The notes: generated by a model not told the origin, from the sequence alone. Positions 26,673 through 35,579 are shown, counted from the first letter of the stretch. The stretch: DNA of 64,000 nucleotides from Polynucleobacter sp. AP-Ainpum-60-G11 (GCF_018688375.1 NZ_CP061318.1:682001-746000); one strand, 5' to 3'. Numbers and translations are program-made.

Positions 26673-26963
26673 TTATAAATTTCTCGCTAAACGTTGAGCT
26701 AGTTTGATATCTCTGGCTTGTGTTTTCTTATCTCCGCCCAATAAAAGAATGGTGAGTGTCTGACCATGTTTGGTGTAATACACCCGATAACCAGGACCAA
26801 AATCAATCTTCATCTCGAATACCTTTTCACCTACAGATTCAGCATTACCTGGATTTCCTTCGGATAGCCTTTTGATTCTTGCCTGCATCTTTGCTCTTGC
26901 CAACAAATCAAATAAGTTATCTAGCCAAACTATGAATTCTTCAGTTTTTCTAATTTCGATCAT
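26673..26963 (-). CDS. RelE/ParE-superfamily toxin (Gp49/HigB-like)
   Basis: A 96-residue toxin of the addiction-module killer type, expected to act as a ribosome-dependent mRNA endonuclease. The opening MIEIRKTEEFIVWLDNLFD, the central GEKVFEMKIDFGPGYRVYY, then LTILLLGGDKKTQARDI and a basic C-terminus are hallmarks. ATG at 26963 is fixed by this conserved opening. Only five bases separate it from the -10 box, so the mRNA may be leaderless. First gene of the pair, on the nadA-nadC strand. Confidence 0.9.
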   Translation of the reverse strand: MIEIRKTEEFIVWLDNLFDLLARAKMQARIKRLSEGNPGNAESVGEKVFEMKIDFGPGYRVYYTKHGQTLTILLLGGDKKTQARDIKLAQRLARNL

Positions 26964-26966
26964 GCG

Positions 26967-26997
26967 TTAGTGTATCCATTAGGATACACTAAGTCAA
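26967..26997 (-). promoter_or_regulatory. Toxin-antitoxin promoter and palindromic operator
   Basis: An 11-bp perfect inverted repeat (TTAGTGTATCC, ATTA spacer, GGATACACTAA; 26967-26992) lies four bases upstream of the toxin ATG. On the minus strand TTGACT (26997-26992) and TACACT (26974-26969) are 17 bases apart, a near-consensus sigma-70 promoter whose -10 and spacer lie within the palindrome. Antitoxin binding here would block RNA polymerase. A second short palindrome ATGTATACAT (27010-27019) may be an accessory site. Confidence 0.8.
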
Positions 26998-27037
26998 AGA
27001 ATGGTCTTGATGTATACATGGAAATAGGGCGATTGGC

Positions 27038-27901
27038 TTACAAAACCCTCATTGAGAAATCTACCGCCTTAATATCTTTGGTTAGTTTTCCTAGAGAGAT
27101 GCGATCAACCCCAGTGGCAGCAATGGCGCGCATTTGATCTAGGTCGATACCACCAGAGGCCTCTAGTAAGGCGCGACCATTGGTAAAAGCCGCAGCTTCT
27201 TTCATTTGCTCTGTGGTGAAGTTATCAATCAAGATACTTTTTGCACCTGCATCTAAGGCTTCTTTTAGCTCTGCAAAGTTTTCTACTTCCACCTGAATAT
27301 CCACACCAGAATTTAAAGCTTGCGCAGCTTTTACTGCAGCTGCAACACCCCCTGCAGCAGCAATATGATTCTCTTTAATCAAGATGCCATGCCAAAGTGC
27401 AAGACGTTGGTTTTGACCGCCACCTACCCGTACTGCATATTTCTGCGCCTGACGTAAGCCGGGAATTGTTTTGCGTGTATCGAGCACTGCACAACCATTT
27501 GGATTTGGGCTGACACCTGCAATTGCATCAACGTGTTGACGCGCAATACTGGCAGTCCAGGACAGTGTTTGCAAAAAATTAATGCAGGGGCGCTCAGCAG
27601 ATAGTAGCGCTCGAGAATTTGCTTCAATATCGCAGACCTTGGTATCGGGCTTCATCATGTCGCCCTCTAGATAATGCCAAGTCACTGTTGCCGAGGGATC
27701 TAATTTTTTGAGAGTGCCATCAAACCAGTCAACTCCACACAGCACAGCCTGCTCCCGAACAATTAGTTGAGCATGAACAGATTTACTGGGGACGAGTTGG
27801 GCAGTCCAATCACATTTACCAATATCCTCCATCAGCGCATCAGCAATATTGCGTTGACGCGCTTGCTCTAAGGTTTCGTTGTAATCAAACATGCTATTCA
27901 A
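27038..27901 (-). CDS. nadC: Nicotinate-nucleotide pyrophosphorylase (quinolinate phosphoribosyltransferase)
   Basis: NadC converts quinolinate and PRPP to nicotinate mononucleotide. Substrate-binding motifs TRKTIPGLRQAQKYAVRVGGG, in part ahead of the LWHGILIKENHI segment, and the C-terminal barrel motif EASGGIDLDQM and GVDRISLGKLT are all present. The 287-residue length is normal. It follows nadA by 34 bases on the same strand; the toxin-antitoxin pair lies downstream. Confidence 0.95.
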   Translation of the reverse strand: MNSMFDYNETLEQARQRNIADALMEDIGKCDWTAQLVPSKSVHAQLIVREQAVLCGVDWFDGTLKKLDPSATVTWHYLEGDMMKPDTKVCDIEANSRALLSAERPCINFLQTLSWTASIARQHVDAIAGVSPNPNGCAVLDTRKTIPGLRQAQKYAVRVGGGQNQRLALWHGILIKENHIAAAGGVAAAVKAAQALNSGVDIQVEVENFAELKEALDAGAKSILIDNFTTEQMKEAAAFTNGRALLEASGGIDLDQMRAIAATGVDRISLGKLTKDIKAVDFSMRVL

Positions 27902-27935
27902 TCAAAAAAGGCTAATAAGAAAAATCCAGGCCCGC

Positions 27936-29063
27936 TTAGGCTGCGCCAATGTTCTTAACAAAACCATGTTGGGCTTTAGCAAGTAGGTCAGGATGATTTT
28001 GTGTGAAATCTAGCATACGCTCAATGCAGCCTAAGGCTTTAACTCGCACTTTTTCATCAATTGTGATTTCACCGGAAGCATTTTCAAGGCAATCCAAAAT
28101 TCCTTGCAAGCCATTCATGGCCATCCAAGGGCAATGAGCACAGCTTTTGCAGGTAGCACTGTTGCCAGCAGTAGGAGCTTCAATCAGGATTTTATTGGGT
28201 GCGAGTTGGCGCATGCGATGCAAGATGCCATTGTCTGTAGCCACAATATATTCAGTGGCAGCGCCCTCTACTACAGCCTTAATCATTGCGGAAGTAGACC
28301 CAACTACATCTGCTAGATCTACCACTGCCTGAGGGGATTCAGGGTGCACCAAAATCATGGCATTGGGATGACCAGCTTTGAGCATTTCTAATTCAACAGC
28401 TTTAAATTCATCATGAACAATGCAGGCGCCATTCCACAACAACATATCAGCACCAGTTTGCTCTTGAATGTATCGACCTAAATGGCGATCGGGGGCCCAG
28501 AGAATTTTCTTACCCTCAACTTTAAGTTGATGAACGATCGCTAACGCGCAAGAACTAGTCACCATCCAATCGGCTTGTGCTTTAACTGCAGCACTTGTAT
28601 TAGCATAGACAACGACAGTGCGATCGGGATGCAGAGCTCTAAATGCTGCAAAATCAACGGCATCACAACCTAAATCTAAGGAGCAAGTCGCATCGAGATC
28701 TGGCATGAAGACACCTTTTTCGGGACTCAGAATTTTTGCTGACTCCCCCATAAAGCGCACCCCAGCCACAATCAAATTCTTAGCAGGGTGATTCTTGCCA
28801 AAACGGGCCATCTCTAAAGAGTCGGCAACAAAGCCGCCAGTCTCCATGGCAAGATCTTGAATATCCCCATCGACATAGTAGTGGGCAACTAATGCGGCAT
28901 CCTTCTCAATCAGCAATTGCTTGATGCGAGCAATGACAGCTGCTTTTTCAGTGCCATGAAGTTGTGGCGGTGTTTTAGCCCAAGCTTGGGCGGTGCAGGT
29001 AAGCCCGGCAGCATCTTGCTGAGGATAATCAAAAGCGATAGGGGAGCTAGCAGTGGAAGTCAT
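27936..29063 (-). CDS. nadA: Quinolinate synthase
   Basis: NadA condenses iminoaspartate with dihydroxyacetone phosphate using a [4Fe-4S] cluster. Cysteine-bearing motifs expected of cluster ligands are CSLDLGC (127-133), [11 protein letters not shown] and [13 protein letters not shown]. Other landmarks are [13 protein letters not shown] and [14 protein letters not shown]. 375 residues is usual for the longer proteobacterial form. First gene of nadA-nadC, and works with NadB encoded on the opposite strand. Confidence 0.95.
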   Translation of the reverse strand: MTSTASSPIAFDYPQQDAAGLTCTAQAWAKTPPQLHGTEKAAVIARIKQLLIEKDAALVAHYYVDGDIQDLAMETGGFVADSLEMARFGKNHPAKNLIVAGVRFMGESAKILSPEKGVFMPDLDATCSLDLGCDAVDFAAFRALHPDRTVVVYANTSAAVKAQADWMVTSSCALAIVHQLKVEGKKILWAPDRHLGRYIQEQTGADMLLWNGACIVHDEFKAVELEMLKAGHPNAMILVHPESPQAVVDLADVVGSTSAMIKAVVEGAATEYIVATDNGILHRMRQLAPNKILIEAPTAGNSATCKSCAHCPWMAMNGLQGILDCLENASGEITIDEKVRVKALGCIERMLDFTQNHPDLLAKAQHGFVKNIGAA

Positions 29064-29112
29064 GAGTCATTTTATCTTTAGTTGAGCAAGCGCATACCCT
29101 CAACTTACCGAT

Positions 29113-30498
29113 CTAAAACGGCAGTTTTGCTTCTGGTTTAGCAGCTAGTAGTACAGCCTTAAATTCCGCCTGGATACGTTTAATAGCCACTTCGCTGTCT
29201 GCCTCAAAACGCATCACAACTACTGGAGTGGTGTTAGATGGTCTAGCCAGTCCAAAGCCATCAGCATATTCCACGCGTACACCATCAATCGTATTGATCG
29301 ACTCTGATGTCGGGAACTTTGCATTGGCTTTAATAGTTTCTAGCAAGGCAAAGGGCTCACCTTCAGCACAAGCCAGTTGGAGCTCTGGAGTGCAAATCGC
29401 GTTTGGCAAATGATTGAGAGTATCGCTCGGATTATTTTCCTTACTCAGGATTTCTAGAAGACGAGCACCTGTATATAAGCCATCATCAAATCCAAACCAA
29501 CGGTCTTTAAAGAAAATATGACCACTCATCTCGCCAGCCAATGGGGCGCCAGTTTCTTTCAGCTTTGCCTTAACCAGAGAGTGACCAGTTTTCCACATAA
29601 TGGGCTCGCCACCATGTTCTTTTACATAGGTAGCTAAATTACGAGTGCACTTCACATCGTAAATAATTTGACCGCCAGGATTGCGGCTGAGAACGTCTTT
29701 TGCGAAGAGCATCATTTGACGGTCCGGGAAAATGACTTGACCATCTTTAGTTACTACACCCAGGCGATCAGCATCCCCATCAAAGGCAAGGCCTAATTCA
29801 TTATCGGTAGTCTGTAGGTTCTTAATCAGATCTTGTAGGTTTTCGATATGCGCTGGATCTGGATGGTGATTAGGAAAATGACCGTCTACCTCACAGAATA
29901 ATTCTTGAACTTCGCAACCCAAGGCTCTAAATAGTTTTCCCGCAAAAGCGCCACCCACACCATTGCCACAATCGACAGCAATCTTCATGGGTCGAGCCAG
30001 CTTGATATCCCCCACAATGTAATTTAAGTACATCGGGAAAATATCAAATGTGCTACGTGTTCCTTTACCGGTAGCAAATTGCTTGGCTTCAATGCGTTTG
30101 CGCAAATCCTGAATCTGTTCGCCGTAAATCGCAGATGTGCTCAGAACCATTTTGAAGCCGTTGTAATTTGAGGGATTGTGGCTGCCGGTAATCATGATGC
30201 CGGACTTCGGTGTTTTGCCATCAATAGTGTGATTGGCAGCAAAGTACACCATCGGCGTAGCCACCATACCCAAATCAATCACATTGATACCGGTGGAAAG
30301 TAAGCCTTCTGTTAATGCCTCAATCAAGCTAGGACCAGACAGGCGGCCATCGCGACCGATGACGATGTCAGTTTCACCAAGTTCCCGCATTTCAGTGCCA
30401 AAAGCTTGACCAATTAATCTGGCGATAGAGGGATCTAAGGTCTCGTCAATAATGCCGCGAATGTCATATGCTTTAAAAATGGATGGAGACAATTGCAT
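29113..30498 (-). CDS. Phosphomannomutase/phosphoglucomutase
   Basis: An alpha-D-phosphohexomutase interconverting mannose or glucose 1- and 6-phosphates for cell-surface sugars. The phosphoserine loop is GIMITGSHNPSNYNG (Ser106 from this start), the Mg site is AFDGDADRLGVV, and the sugar specificity loop is GEMSGHIFFKDRWF. The C-terminal RPSNTTPVVVMRFE binds phosphate. I use the ATG at 30498 with GAAAG upstream; a TTG at 30525 would add nine unconserved-looking residues. It follows pgi on the same strand. Resembles AlgC/ManB. Confidence 0.93.
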   Translation of the reverse strand: MQLSPSIFKAYDIRGIIDETLDPSIARLIGQAFGTEMRELGETDIVIGRDGRLSGPSLIEALTEGLLSTGINVIDLGMVATPMVYFAANHTIDGKTPKSGIMITGSHNPSNYNGFKMVLSTSAIYGEQIQDLRKRIEAKQFATGKGTRSTFDIFPMYLNYIVGDIKLARPMKIAVDCGNGVGGAFAGKLFRALGCEVQELFCEVDGHFPNHHPDPAHIENLQDLIKNLQTTDNELGLAFDGDADRLGVVTKDGQVIFPDRQMMLFAKDVLSRNPGGQIIYDVKCTRNLATYVKEHGGEPIMWKTGHSLVKAKLKETGAPLAGEMSGHIFFKDRWFGFDDGLYTGARLLEILSKENNPSDTLNHLPNAICTPELQLACAEGEPFALLETIKANAKFPTSESINTIDGVRVEYADGFGLARPSNTTPVVVMRFEADSEVAIKRIQAEFKAVLLAAKPEAKLPF

Positions 30499-30520
30499 TG
30501 CAGATCTTTCGGTAAGGATG

Positions 30521-30537
30521 CCCAAGAATTGCTTGGG
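30521..30537. repeat. Short hairpin between pgi and the phosphohexomutase gene
   Basis: CCCAAG and CTTGGG form a 6-bp perfect stem around AATTG in the intergenic gap. There is no T tract, so it is not a clear terminator; it may stabilise or process the mRNA. Confidence 0.35.
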
Positions 30538-30543
30538 TGATAA

Positions 30544-32040
30544 CTAGTTATTTGAATTTAATAAATTAATGCGCGCGGCAGTTACAGCGTCAATATCTGC
30601 GCTAGCAGCAATGTCATTCTGATGACTTGCAAGGGCCTTTTCGATTGGCTTGGCCAGAACTTTGCCGTATTCCACGCCGGGTTGATCAAAGCTATTGATA
30701 TTCCAGAGTGCGCCTAATGTTGCAGTACGGTTCTCGTAAAGGGCAAGCAAGGCGCCGAGATAAAAAGCATTTAGCTTAGGTAGCAATAAAAGGCTGCTTG
30801 GGCGCTTGCCTGGATAGACGTCATTTGGATTGCTGGCAGTCTTGCCATTGGCCAATGCTTGAGCCTGTGCCAAGCAATTAGAGAGCAGGATGCGGTGATG
30901 AGCTACCGCTTCTGGCCTATCACTCATAGGTTCACGCACAGCAATGAAATCAATCGGAATGATTTCGGTACCTTGATGGAAGAGCTGAAAGTAAGAGTGT
31001 TGCGCGTTACTTCCCGCGCTCCCAAATACAACGGGAGAAGAATGCTTAACGGGTTTACCGTCGCGATCAGCGCTCTTGCCATTGCTTTCCATGTCGAGCT
31101 GTTGCAACCATTTCGGAAACCAATCTAAAGCATCTGCATATGGAATTGCTGCATAGGCTTTGACATCATGTTTCTCTTGTTGATGCAGCAAAGTGAGCGC
31201 CATGATGACGGGCAGGTTTTCTTCTAAGGGGGCATTCTTGAAATGCAAATCCATGGCCTCAGCGCCGGCCAAAAACTGTTTGAATGTTTCAAAGCCATAT
31301 TGCAAAGCAATGGGTAGGCCTACCGCCGACCACACTGAGTAGCGACCACCGACCCAGTCCCAAAAAGGGAAGATGTTGTCTTCGCTTACGCCGAATTCTT
31401 TGGCGGCAGGGATATTGGCAGTGACTGCATATAAGGCATGCTCAATTTGGCTAGCAGTGCAGCCACTCTTTTTAAGCCAAGCAACAACTGCTTTGGCATT
31501 CATAGAGGTTTCAAGAGTGGTAAATGACTTCGACACCACAATCACTCGTGTGCTGTGTGGCTGCGCTCGTGCCAGGATCCGCGCTAATTCAGCAGTATCA
31601 ATATTGGCCAAGAAATGCATGCGCATGCCACGGCTTTCAATGCCGGGAACATGGGCTAAGGCTTCAATAGCTAGGCGAGGGCCAAAGTCCGATCCGCCAA
31701 TACCAATATGAATGACATCAGTGACGCCAACCCATTTATTGCACAAGGCTTCAATGCGATGCCACACTTCAGAAACGGCAGGCATGACATCCTTGCCATC
31801 AATTAAGACTGGCGTTTTACTTAAATTGCGTAAGGCAGAATGTAGGGCGGGGCGATCCTCGCTGTTATTGATATGCTTGCCTGCAAATAAATCCCTAATG
31901 AACTGCTCCAAATGGGATTTACGGGCATTCGTAAATAACTTTGCCCAGCTGCTGTCATCAATTCCTTGATAGGCGGTATCGAGCACCACATCAATGGCAG
32001 AGTGAACACTTTTATTGGCTAATTGGGCTTGCAAAGACAT
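30544..32040 (-). CDS. pgi: Glucose-6-phosphate isomerase
   Basis: Pgi interconverts glucose and fructose 6-phosphates. Family signatures are visible: VTDVIHIGIGGSDFGPRLA, VVSKSFTTLETSMNA, the PROSITE-like region AGSNAQHSYFQLFHQG and GVEYGKVLAKPIE near the C-terminus. The length, 498 residues, is slightly under the E. coli enzyme. Upstream of the phosphohexomutase on the same strand; divergent from the FAD oxidoreductase across 140 bases. Confidence 0.95.
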   Translation of the reverse strand: MSLQAQLANKSVHSAIDVVLDTAYQGIDDSSWAKLFTNARKSHLEQFIRDLFAGKHINNSEDRPALHSALRNLSKTPVLIDGKDVMPAVSEVWHRIEALCNKWVGVTDVIHIGIGGSDFGPRLAIEALAHVPGIESRGMRMHFLANIDTAELARILARAQPHSTRVIVVSKSFTTLETSMNAKAVVAWLKKSGCTASQIEHALYAVTANIPAAKEFGVSEDNIFPFWDWVGGRYSVWSAVGLPIALQYGFETFKQFLAGAEAMDLHFKNAPLEENLPVIMALTLLHQQEKHDVKAYAAIPYADALDWFPKWLQQLDMESNGKSADRDGKPVKHSSPVVFGSAGSNAQHSYFQLFHQGTEIIPIDFIAVREPMSDRPEAVAHHRILLSNCLAQAQALANGKTASNPNDVYPGKRPSSLLLLPKLNAFYLGALLALYENRTATLGALWNINSFDQPGVEYGKVLAKPIEKALASHQNDIAASADIDAVTAARINLLNSNN

Positions 32041-32180
32041 TCCTAGATTTTATCAATAAGGGCATCAAAATCCCCCTAAAACGCTGAAAATGTTACGATT
32101 TCATCAATAACAAGGCTTTAGCTTAGGCAAAAGTCATTACAAAATTGAGACATCTCTGAAATCAGGTCAGGAATAGCGGA

Positions 32181-33317
32181 ATGGAGCAGGTTGATTGCGT
32201 AGTCGTGGGCGCCGGTGTCGTCGGTTTGGCGGTTGCTCGCGAGATGGCATTGCAGGGTCGAGAGACCATCTTGCTAGAGCGAGAAGATTCTTTTGGAACC
32301 ATTAGTAGCGCCCGCAATAGTGAGGTAATTCATGCGGGAATTTATTACCCAAAAGACTCCCTCAAGGCCAAGCTCTGTGTAGAGGGTAATCGTCTCTTGT
32401 ATGAGTATTGCCGTAGTCATCAGGTGAGCACTCAAGCCTATGGCAAATTGATTGTGGCTACCGATGCAAACCAACTGGATGATTTGCAGGCAATTCTGTA
32501 TAAAGCCCAAAACAATCAAGTGCCAGATATTAAGATGATCTCGGGTGCACAAGCTAAGTCTCTAGAGCCACAGCTGCATTGTGAGGCCGCAGTACTTTCG
32601 AGCTCAACAGGCGTGGTGGATAGTCATGGATTAATGCTGTCATTACTGGGCGGTTTTGAAGATGCTGGTGGCATGGTCGCCTATCAGTCACCACTACTCA
32701 GTGCGAAACCCATCGGCAGTAATGCGGAAGGGGGCTTTGAGCTTGCTATTGGTGGTGCTGATGGCATGACGATTCAGACCAAGTTGCTAATCAATTGCGC
32801 GGGACTCAGTGCACCAGCATTAGCTCAAAAAATTGAAGGCCTGTCTAAAGATCGGATACCCAAAGCCTATTTCGCTAAAGGCAACTACTTCTCCCTGTCT
32901 GGCAAATCCCCATTCAGCCATTTGATTTATCCCATCCCTGAGCCGGGCGGATTAGGCGTTCATCTCACTCTCGATATGGGAGGACAGGCAAAGTTTGGGC
33001 CTGATGTGGAATGGCTTGATATTGAAGAGGAAAGTCAGATTAACTACACGGTAGATCCAAAGCGGGGAGAGGGCTTTTATGCTGCAGTAAGACAGTATTG
33101 GCCAGGTCTTAAAGATGGCGCATTGCAAGCAGACTACTCCGGGGTCAGAGCCAAAATCGTCCCGCCTAATGTCCCAGCGGGCGACTTTTACTTTGAGGGC
33201 CCCAAGCAGCATCAGCTTCACGGGCTTTTTAATCTCTATGGCTTTGAGTCCCCAGGTCTTACCTCTTGTTTGGCTATTGCCCAGCATTTGGAGGCGCAAA
33301 TCAAAAGTTCTTTATAA
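32181..33317 (+). CDS. FAD-dependent oxidoreductase, L-2-hydroxyglutarate dehydrogenase-like
   Basis: A DAO-family flavoprotein resembling LhgO/L2HGDH. It opens with the dinucleotide fold VDCVVVGAGVVGLAVARE, then SARNSEVIHAGIYYPKDSLKA, a segment characteristic of the L-2-hydroxyglutarate oxidase group, and GVVDSHGLML and GVHLTLDMGGQAKFGPD. The C-terminus (GLFNLYGFESPGLTSCLA) closes the FAD site. Likely oxidises a 2-hydroxyacid and passes electrons to the membrane or to oxygen; the exact substrate is inferred from family likeness. The tRNA-Ser(TGA) -10 box lies at its stop codon. Confidence 0.85.
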   Translation: MEQVDCVVVGAGVVGLAVAREMALQGRETILLEREDSFGTISSARNSEVIHAGIYYPKDSLKAKLCVEGNRLLYEYCRSHQVSTQAYGKLIVATDANQLDDLQAILYKAQNNQVPDIKMISGAQAKSLEPQLHCEAAVLSSSTGVVDSHGLMLSLLGGFEDAGGMVAYQSPLLSAKPIGSNAEGGFELAIGGADGMTIQTKLLINCAGLSAPALAQKIEGLSKDRIPKAYFAKGNYFSLSGKSPFSHLIYPIPEPGGLGVHLTLDMGGQAKFGPDVEWLDIEEESQINYTVDPKRGEGFYAAVRQYWPGLKDGALQADYSGVRAKIVPPNVPAGDFYFEGPKQHQLHGLFNLYGFESPGLTSCLAIAQHLEAQIKSSL

Positions 33318-33337
33318 TCTAGGTCTCAAATCGCAAA

Positions 33338-33427
33338 GGAAGAGTGGCAGAGCGGTTGAATGCACCAGTCTTGAAAACTGGCGAGGATGAAAGTCCTCCG
33401 TGAGTTCGAATCTCACCTCTTCCGCCA
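33338..33427 (+). tRNA. tRNA-Ser (anticodon TGA)
   Basis: Acceptor arms GGAAGAG and CTCTTCC pair perfectly, followed by G and encoded CCA. Anticodon stem CCAGT/ACTGG with loop CTTGAAA gives TGA. The class II long variable arm is present. A TATAAT box lies at 33313-33318, overlapping the end of the upstream CDS. Confidence 0.97.
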
Positions 33428-33442
33428 AATTAAAGTCTTACC

Positions 33443-33468
33443 AAAGCCATCCTGCGGGGTGGCTTTTT
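33443..33468 (+). terminator. Rho-independent terminator after tRNA-Ser(TGA)
   Basis: AAAGCCATCC pairs with GGGTGGCTTT (one T-G pair) around TGCG, followed by a T tract; 15 bases after the tRNA CCA. Confidence 0.88.
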
Positions 33469-33507
33469 CTTTGGCTGCATAACCCATCATCAATCAAAAT
33501 GCTACTC

Positions 33508-33524
33508 ATAGGGGGTATCCCTAT
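33508..33524. repeat. Inverted repeat ATAGGG-N5-CCCTAT upstream of the Sel1 gene
   Basis: A 6-bp dyad lies 79 bases before the Sel1-repeat start, and a third copy of ATAGGG occurs at 33585-33590 just before that start codon. Could be a regulator site; short enough to be chance. Confidence 0.3.
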
Positions 33525-33602
33525 ATGAACCGAGTTTCTATATTCTGAGTAAATAATTTCTAATAATAAAAACCTCAGGGTTTTATAGGGACTCAGATAA
33601 AT

Positions 33603-34286
33603 ATGTATGACGATCAATCACGCCTTGATTTGGGGCAACTTAATGTCGAGCGTGGAAGTTATTCTGCTGCATTTGATATCTTTTATGGTCTCGCTAAAGA
33701 TCGAGCTAGTGAAGATGCGCTTTATGCATTAACTAAGCTGTGTTTTGATGGTCGCCTAAACCCCGAGCAAATCAATACGCTATTTACACTTCAAAATTCC
33801 AATAGTAGTTTGGGTAATGGTTATGCGCACTTTAATGTGGGCTTAATGTTTGAGCGCGGCATGGGTGATGTCAAGCAAGACTACAAGACAGCCGTTGAAT
33901 ATTATGAAAAAGCAATTAAAGAAGAAGTGCTCGATGCCTACTGTAATTTAGGCAATATTTACATTCTTGGTACAGGTATTGCACATGGCGTTGTGCCCAA
34001 CCAAGAAAAAGGTATCGCCTTATTAAAAAAAGGTGCGGAGGAGGGTAGTAGACAGTCTGCTTTTACCTTAGGCTCTTTATATGCAACTGGCGATATTATT
34101 GAGCAAGACCTCAAGCAGGGATATCTCTATTTAACCCTGGCTGCATTTGCTAAGCATGACCAAGCAAAGCGAGTTCTTCTGATATTTGAACATGCTCACC
34201 CAGGTAACTACCGGGAGGAATTTGATACGGCTCAGCAGCAGTATTGGAAGATTGAAAATATGCGCAGGCTTTATAAGTGCGTTTAA
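33603..34286 (+). CDS. Sel1-repeat (TPR-like) protein
   Basis: A 227-residue protein of helical Sel1-like repeats: AHFNVGLMFERGMGDVKQDY with AVEYYEKAI, then YCNLGNIYILGTG and AFTLGSLYATGDIIEQDLKQGY. Such repeats mediate protein-protein contacts. There is no signal peptide or membrane segment, so it is probably cytoplasmic. The binding partner and role are unknown. It stands alone between a tRNA terminator and a bidirectional terminator. Confidence 0.75.
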   Translation: MYDDQSRLDLGQLNVERGSYSAAFDIFYGLAKDRASEDALYALTKLCFDGRLNPEQINTLFTLQNSNSSLGNGYAHFNVGLMFERGMGDVKQDYKTAVEYYEKAIKEEVLDAYCNLGNIYILGTGIAHGVVPNQEKGIALLKKGAEEGSRQSAFTLGSLYATGDIIEQDLKQGYLYLTLAAFAKHDQAKRVLLIFEHAHPGNYREEFDTAQQQYWKIENMRRLYKCV

Positions 34287-34310
34287 TGCCCTTGGACTTG
34301 CGCCAAATAA

Positions 34311-34340
34311 AAAACCCCAGCAATCACTTGCTGGGGTTTT
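34311..34340. terminator. Bidirectional rho-independent terminator
   Basis: A perfect 13-bp stem (AAAACCCCAGCAA and its complement around TCAC) sits between two convergent genes. T tracts occur on both strands, so it can end the Sel1 transcript and that of the membrane-anchored protein at 34372. Confidence 0.93.
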
Positions 34341-34371
34341 GTCTTTCTAGTAACTAGAAAACGTTATTGCA

Positions 34372-34953
34372 TTACTTCTTAGCCACTGGTGCACTTACTA
34401 CTGCAGCAATTGCTTCTGTATAAACTACTTTTACTTGGTCGTTTACAGCAATATCTTTCATCAAGTCAGGATTCTGAACTTTAACTTTGAAGATATTTCC
34501 TTGTGGGCCTTTTAAAGAAACAGTGTTCTTAGTAGCATCAATCGCTTCAACATTAGCAGTAGCGGTAATGGTGTTAGTAGTGATCATGCCTGGCTTTTCG
34601 CCTTGTGGAGCAGTTGTAGTCGTAGTTGTAGTTTGCTCACCAGTTGTACCTGGGTTTTTCACTTTAACCAACTCAATAGCAACCGCGAGTTCGTAAACAA
34701 CGTCAAAACGATCACCAACTTTAATTTCAGTGAAGTTCTTTACTTCAGGGCCTGCAACGATAGAAGTTTCACCATCCTGATTCTTGAGGGTAACAGTGCG
34801 TGTTGCAGGATCAATCTTGGTTACTTCGCCGTCATAAATGAGTGCAGACTCTTGAGCCGCTACAGCAGCTACTGGAGCTTGTGGCTTAGTGAGGAAAAGG
34901 TATGCGCCAACTGCGATAGCAGCAATGATGATGGCAATGATGATTTTTTTCAT
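34372..34953 (-). CDS. Membrane-anchored protein with a duplicated beta domain
   Basis: Not recognised by name. From the ATG at 34953 an N-terminal anchor (MKKIIIAIIIAAIAVGAYLFL) leads to two similar periplasmic units: IYDGEVTKIDPATRTVTLKN with IKVGDRFDVVYELAVAIELV, and TANVEAIDATKNTVSLKGPQ with IAVNDQVKVVYTEAIAAVV. They are joined by a linker with seven consecutive threonines (GEQTTTTTTTAPQ). The pattern resembles small OB/DUF5666-like domains. The longer start at 34992 adds residues before the anchor and is not preferred; AAGGA lies upstream of 34953. Confidence 0.65.
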   Translation of the reverse strand: MKKIIIAIIIAAIAVGAYLFLTKPQAPVAAVAAQESALIYDGEVTKIDPATRTVTLKNQDGETSIVAGPEVKNFTEIKVGDRFDVVYELAVAIELVKVKNPGTTGEQTTTTTTTAPQGEKPGMITTNTITATANVEAIDATKNTVSLKGPQGNIFKVKVQNPDLMKDIAVNDQVKVVYTEAIAAVVSAPVAKK

Positions 34954-35189
34954 AACAGTAATAGTCCTTAAATATTTGGAGTGCACTACCAATAGGTGGT
35001 AAGGCGGTAATTGATAAATGCAGTTGTATTAGCATTTATAGAGATTGTATTACTCATGGGAAAGATTCATGAATTTTCGGGACTCGTCTTCTAAATAGGC
35101 CCAATACCTGACTATTTTGCTTATTTATCCAAATTTTGTGAAATATTCATGGCGCATACTAGAGAGATAGTGTTGATGAAGGGGTATAT

Positions 35190-35573
35190 ATGTTTTGGAA
35201 GTTATTTTCAGGATCAGTCTTAATGAGCTTGGGTCTTGCCGTTCTTGGTGCGACTCCCTCTGATCTACTGAAGACCTATGAATCGCAATCTGGGAAAGCA
35301 TCTCCCACTCGAGGAGAGCAGTTCTTTAATGCTAAGCATGGAAAAGAGTGGAGTTGCGCGTCCTGTCATGAAAATCCCCCCAATCACGACACGAAGCATA
35401 TTGTTACTGGCAAGGTCATTAAGCCCCTATCCCCCAACGCTAATTCCATGCGATTTACCGATGAAGCCAAAGCGGACAAGTGGTTTAAGCGCAATTGCAA
35501 TGATGTACTCGGTCGAGACTGTACTGCGCAAGAAAAAGCTGATGTCCTCGCTTGGTTAATGACAGTCAAATAA
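35190..35573 (+). CDS. shp: DUF1924 cytochrome c (SHP-type, sphaeroides haem protein)
   Basis: A 127-residue exported monohaem cytochrome of the SHP family, unusual high-spin cytochromes that bind oxygen and NO. A signal peptide of about 20 residues is followed by the haem site CASCH (56-60). The segment RNCNDVLGRDCT holds Asn102/Asn104 and a Cys103/Cys111 pair; in characterised SHP an Asn is the sixth ligand and a nearby disulfide is present, so these fit. It starts a tight run with a dihaem cytochrome and a cytochrome b, the arrangement known for shp. Confidence 0.85.
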   Translation: MFWKLFSGSVLMSLGLAVLGATPSDLLKTYESQSGKASPTRGEQFFNAKHGKEWSCASCHENPPNHDTKHIVTGKVIKPLSPNANSMRFTDEAKADKWFKRNCNDVLGRDCTAQEKADVLAWLMTVK

Positions 35574-35579
35574 ATTAAT

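Noticed and set aside
26967..26992. The toxin-antitoxin palindrome as a terminator for nadC
   Set aside because: It is followed on the minus strand by AACGC and the toxin ATG rather than a T tract, and it contains promoter elements.
15661..33427. tRNA-Ser genes as integration sites
   Set aside because: The two share a 3' CTCTTCCGCCA end because both are serine tRNAs; no integrase, no extra repeat of the tRNA end and only ordinary genes lie nearby.
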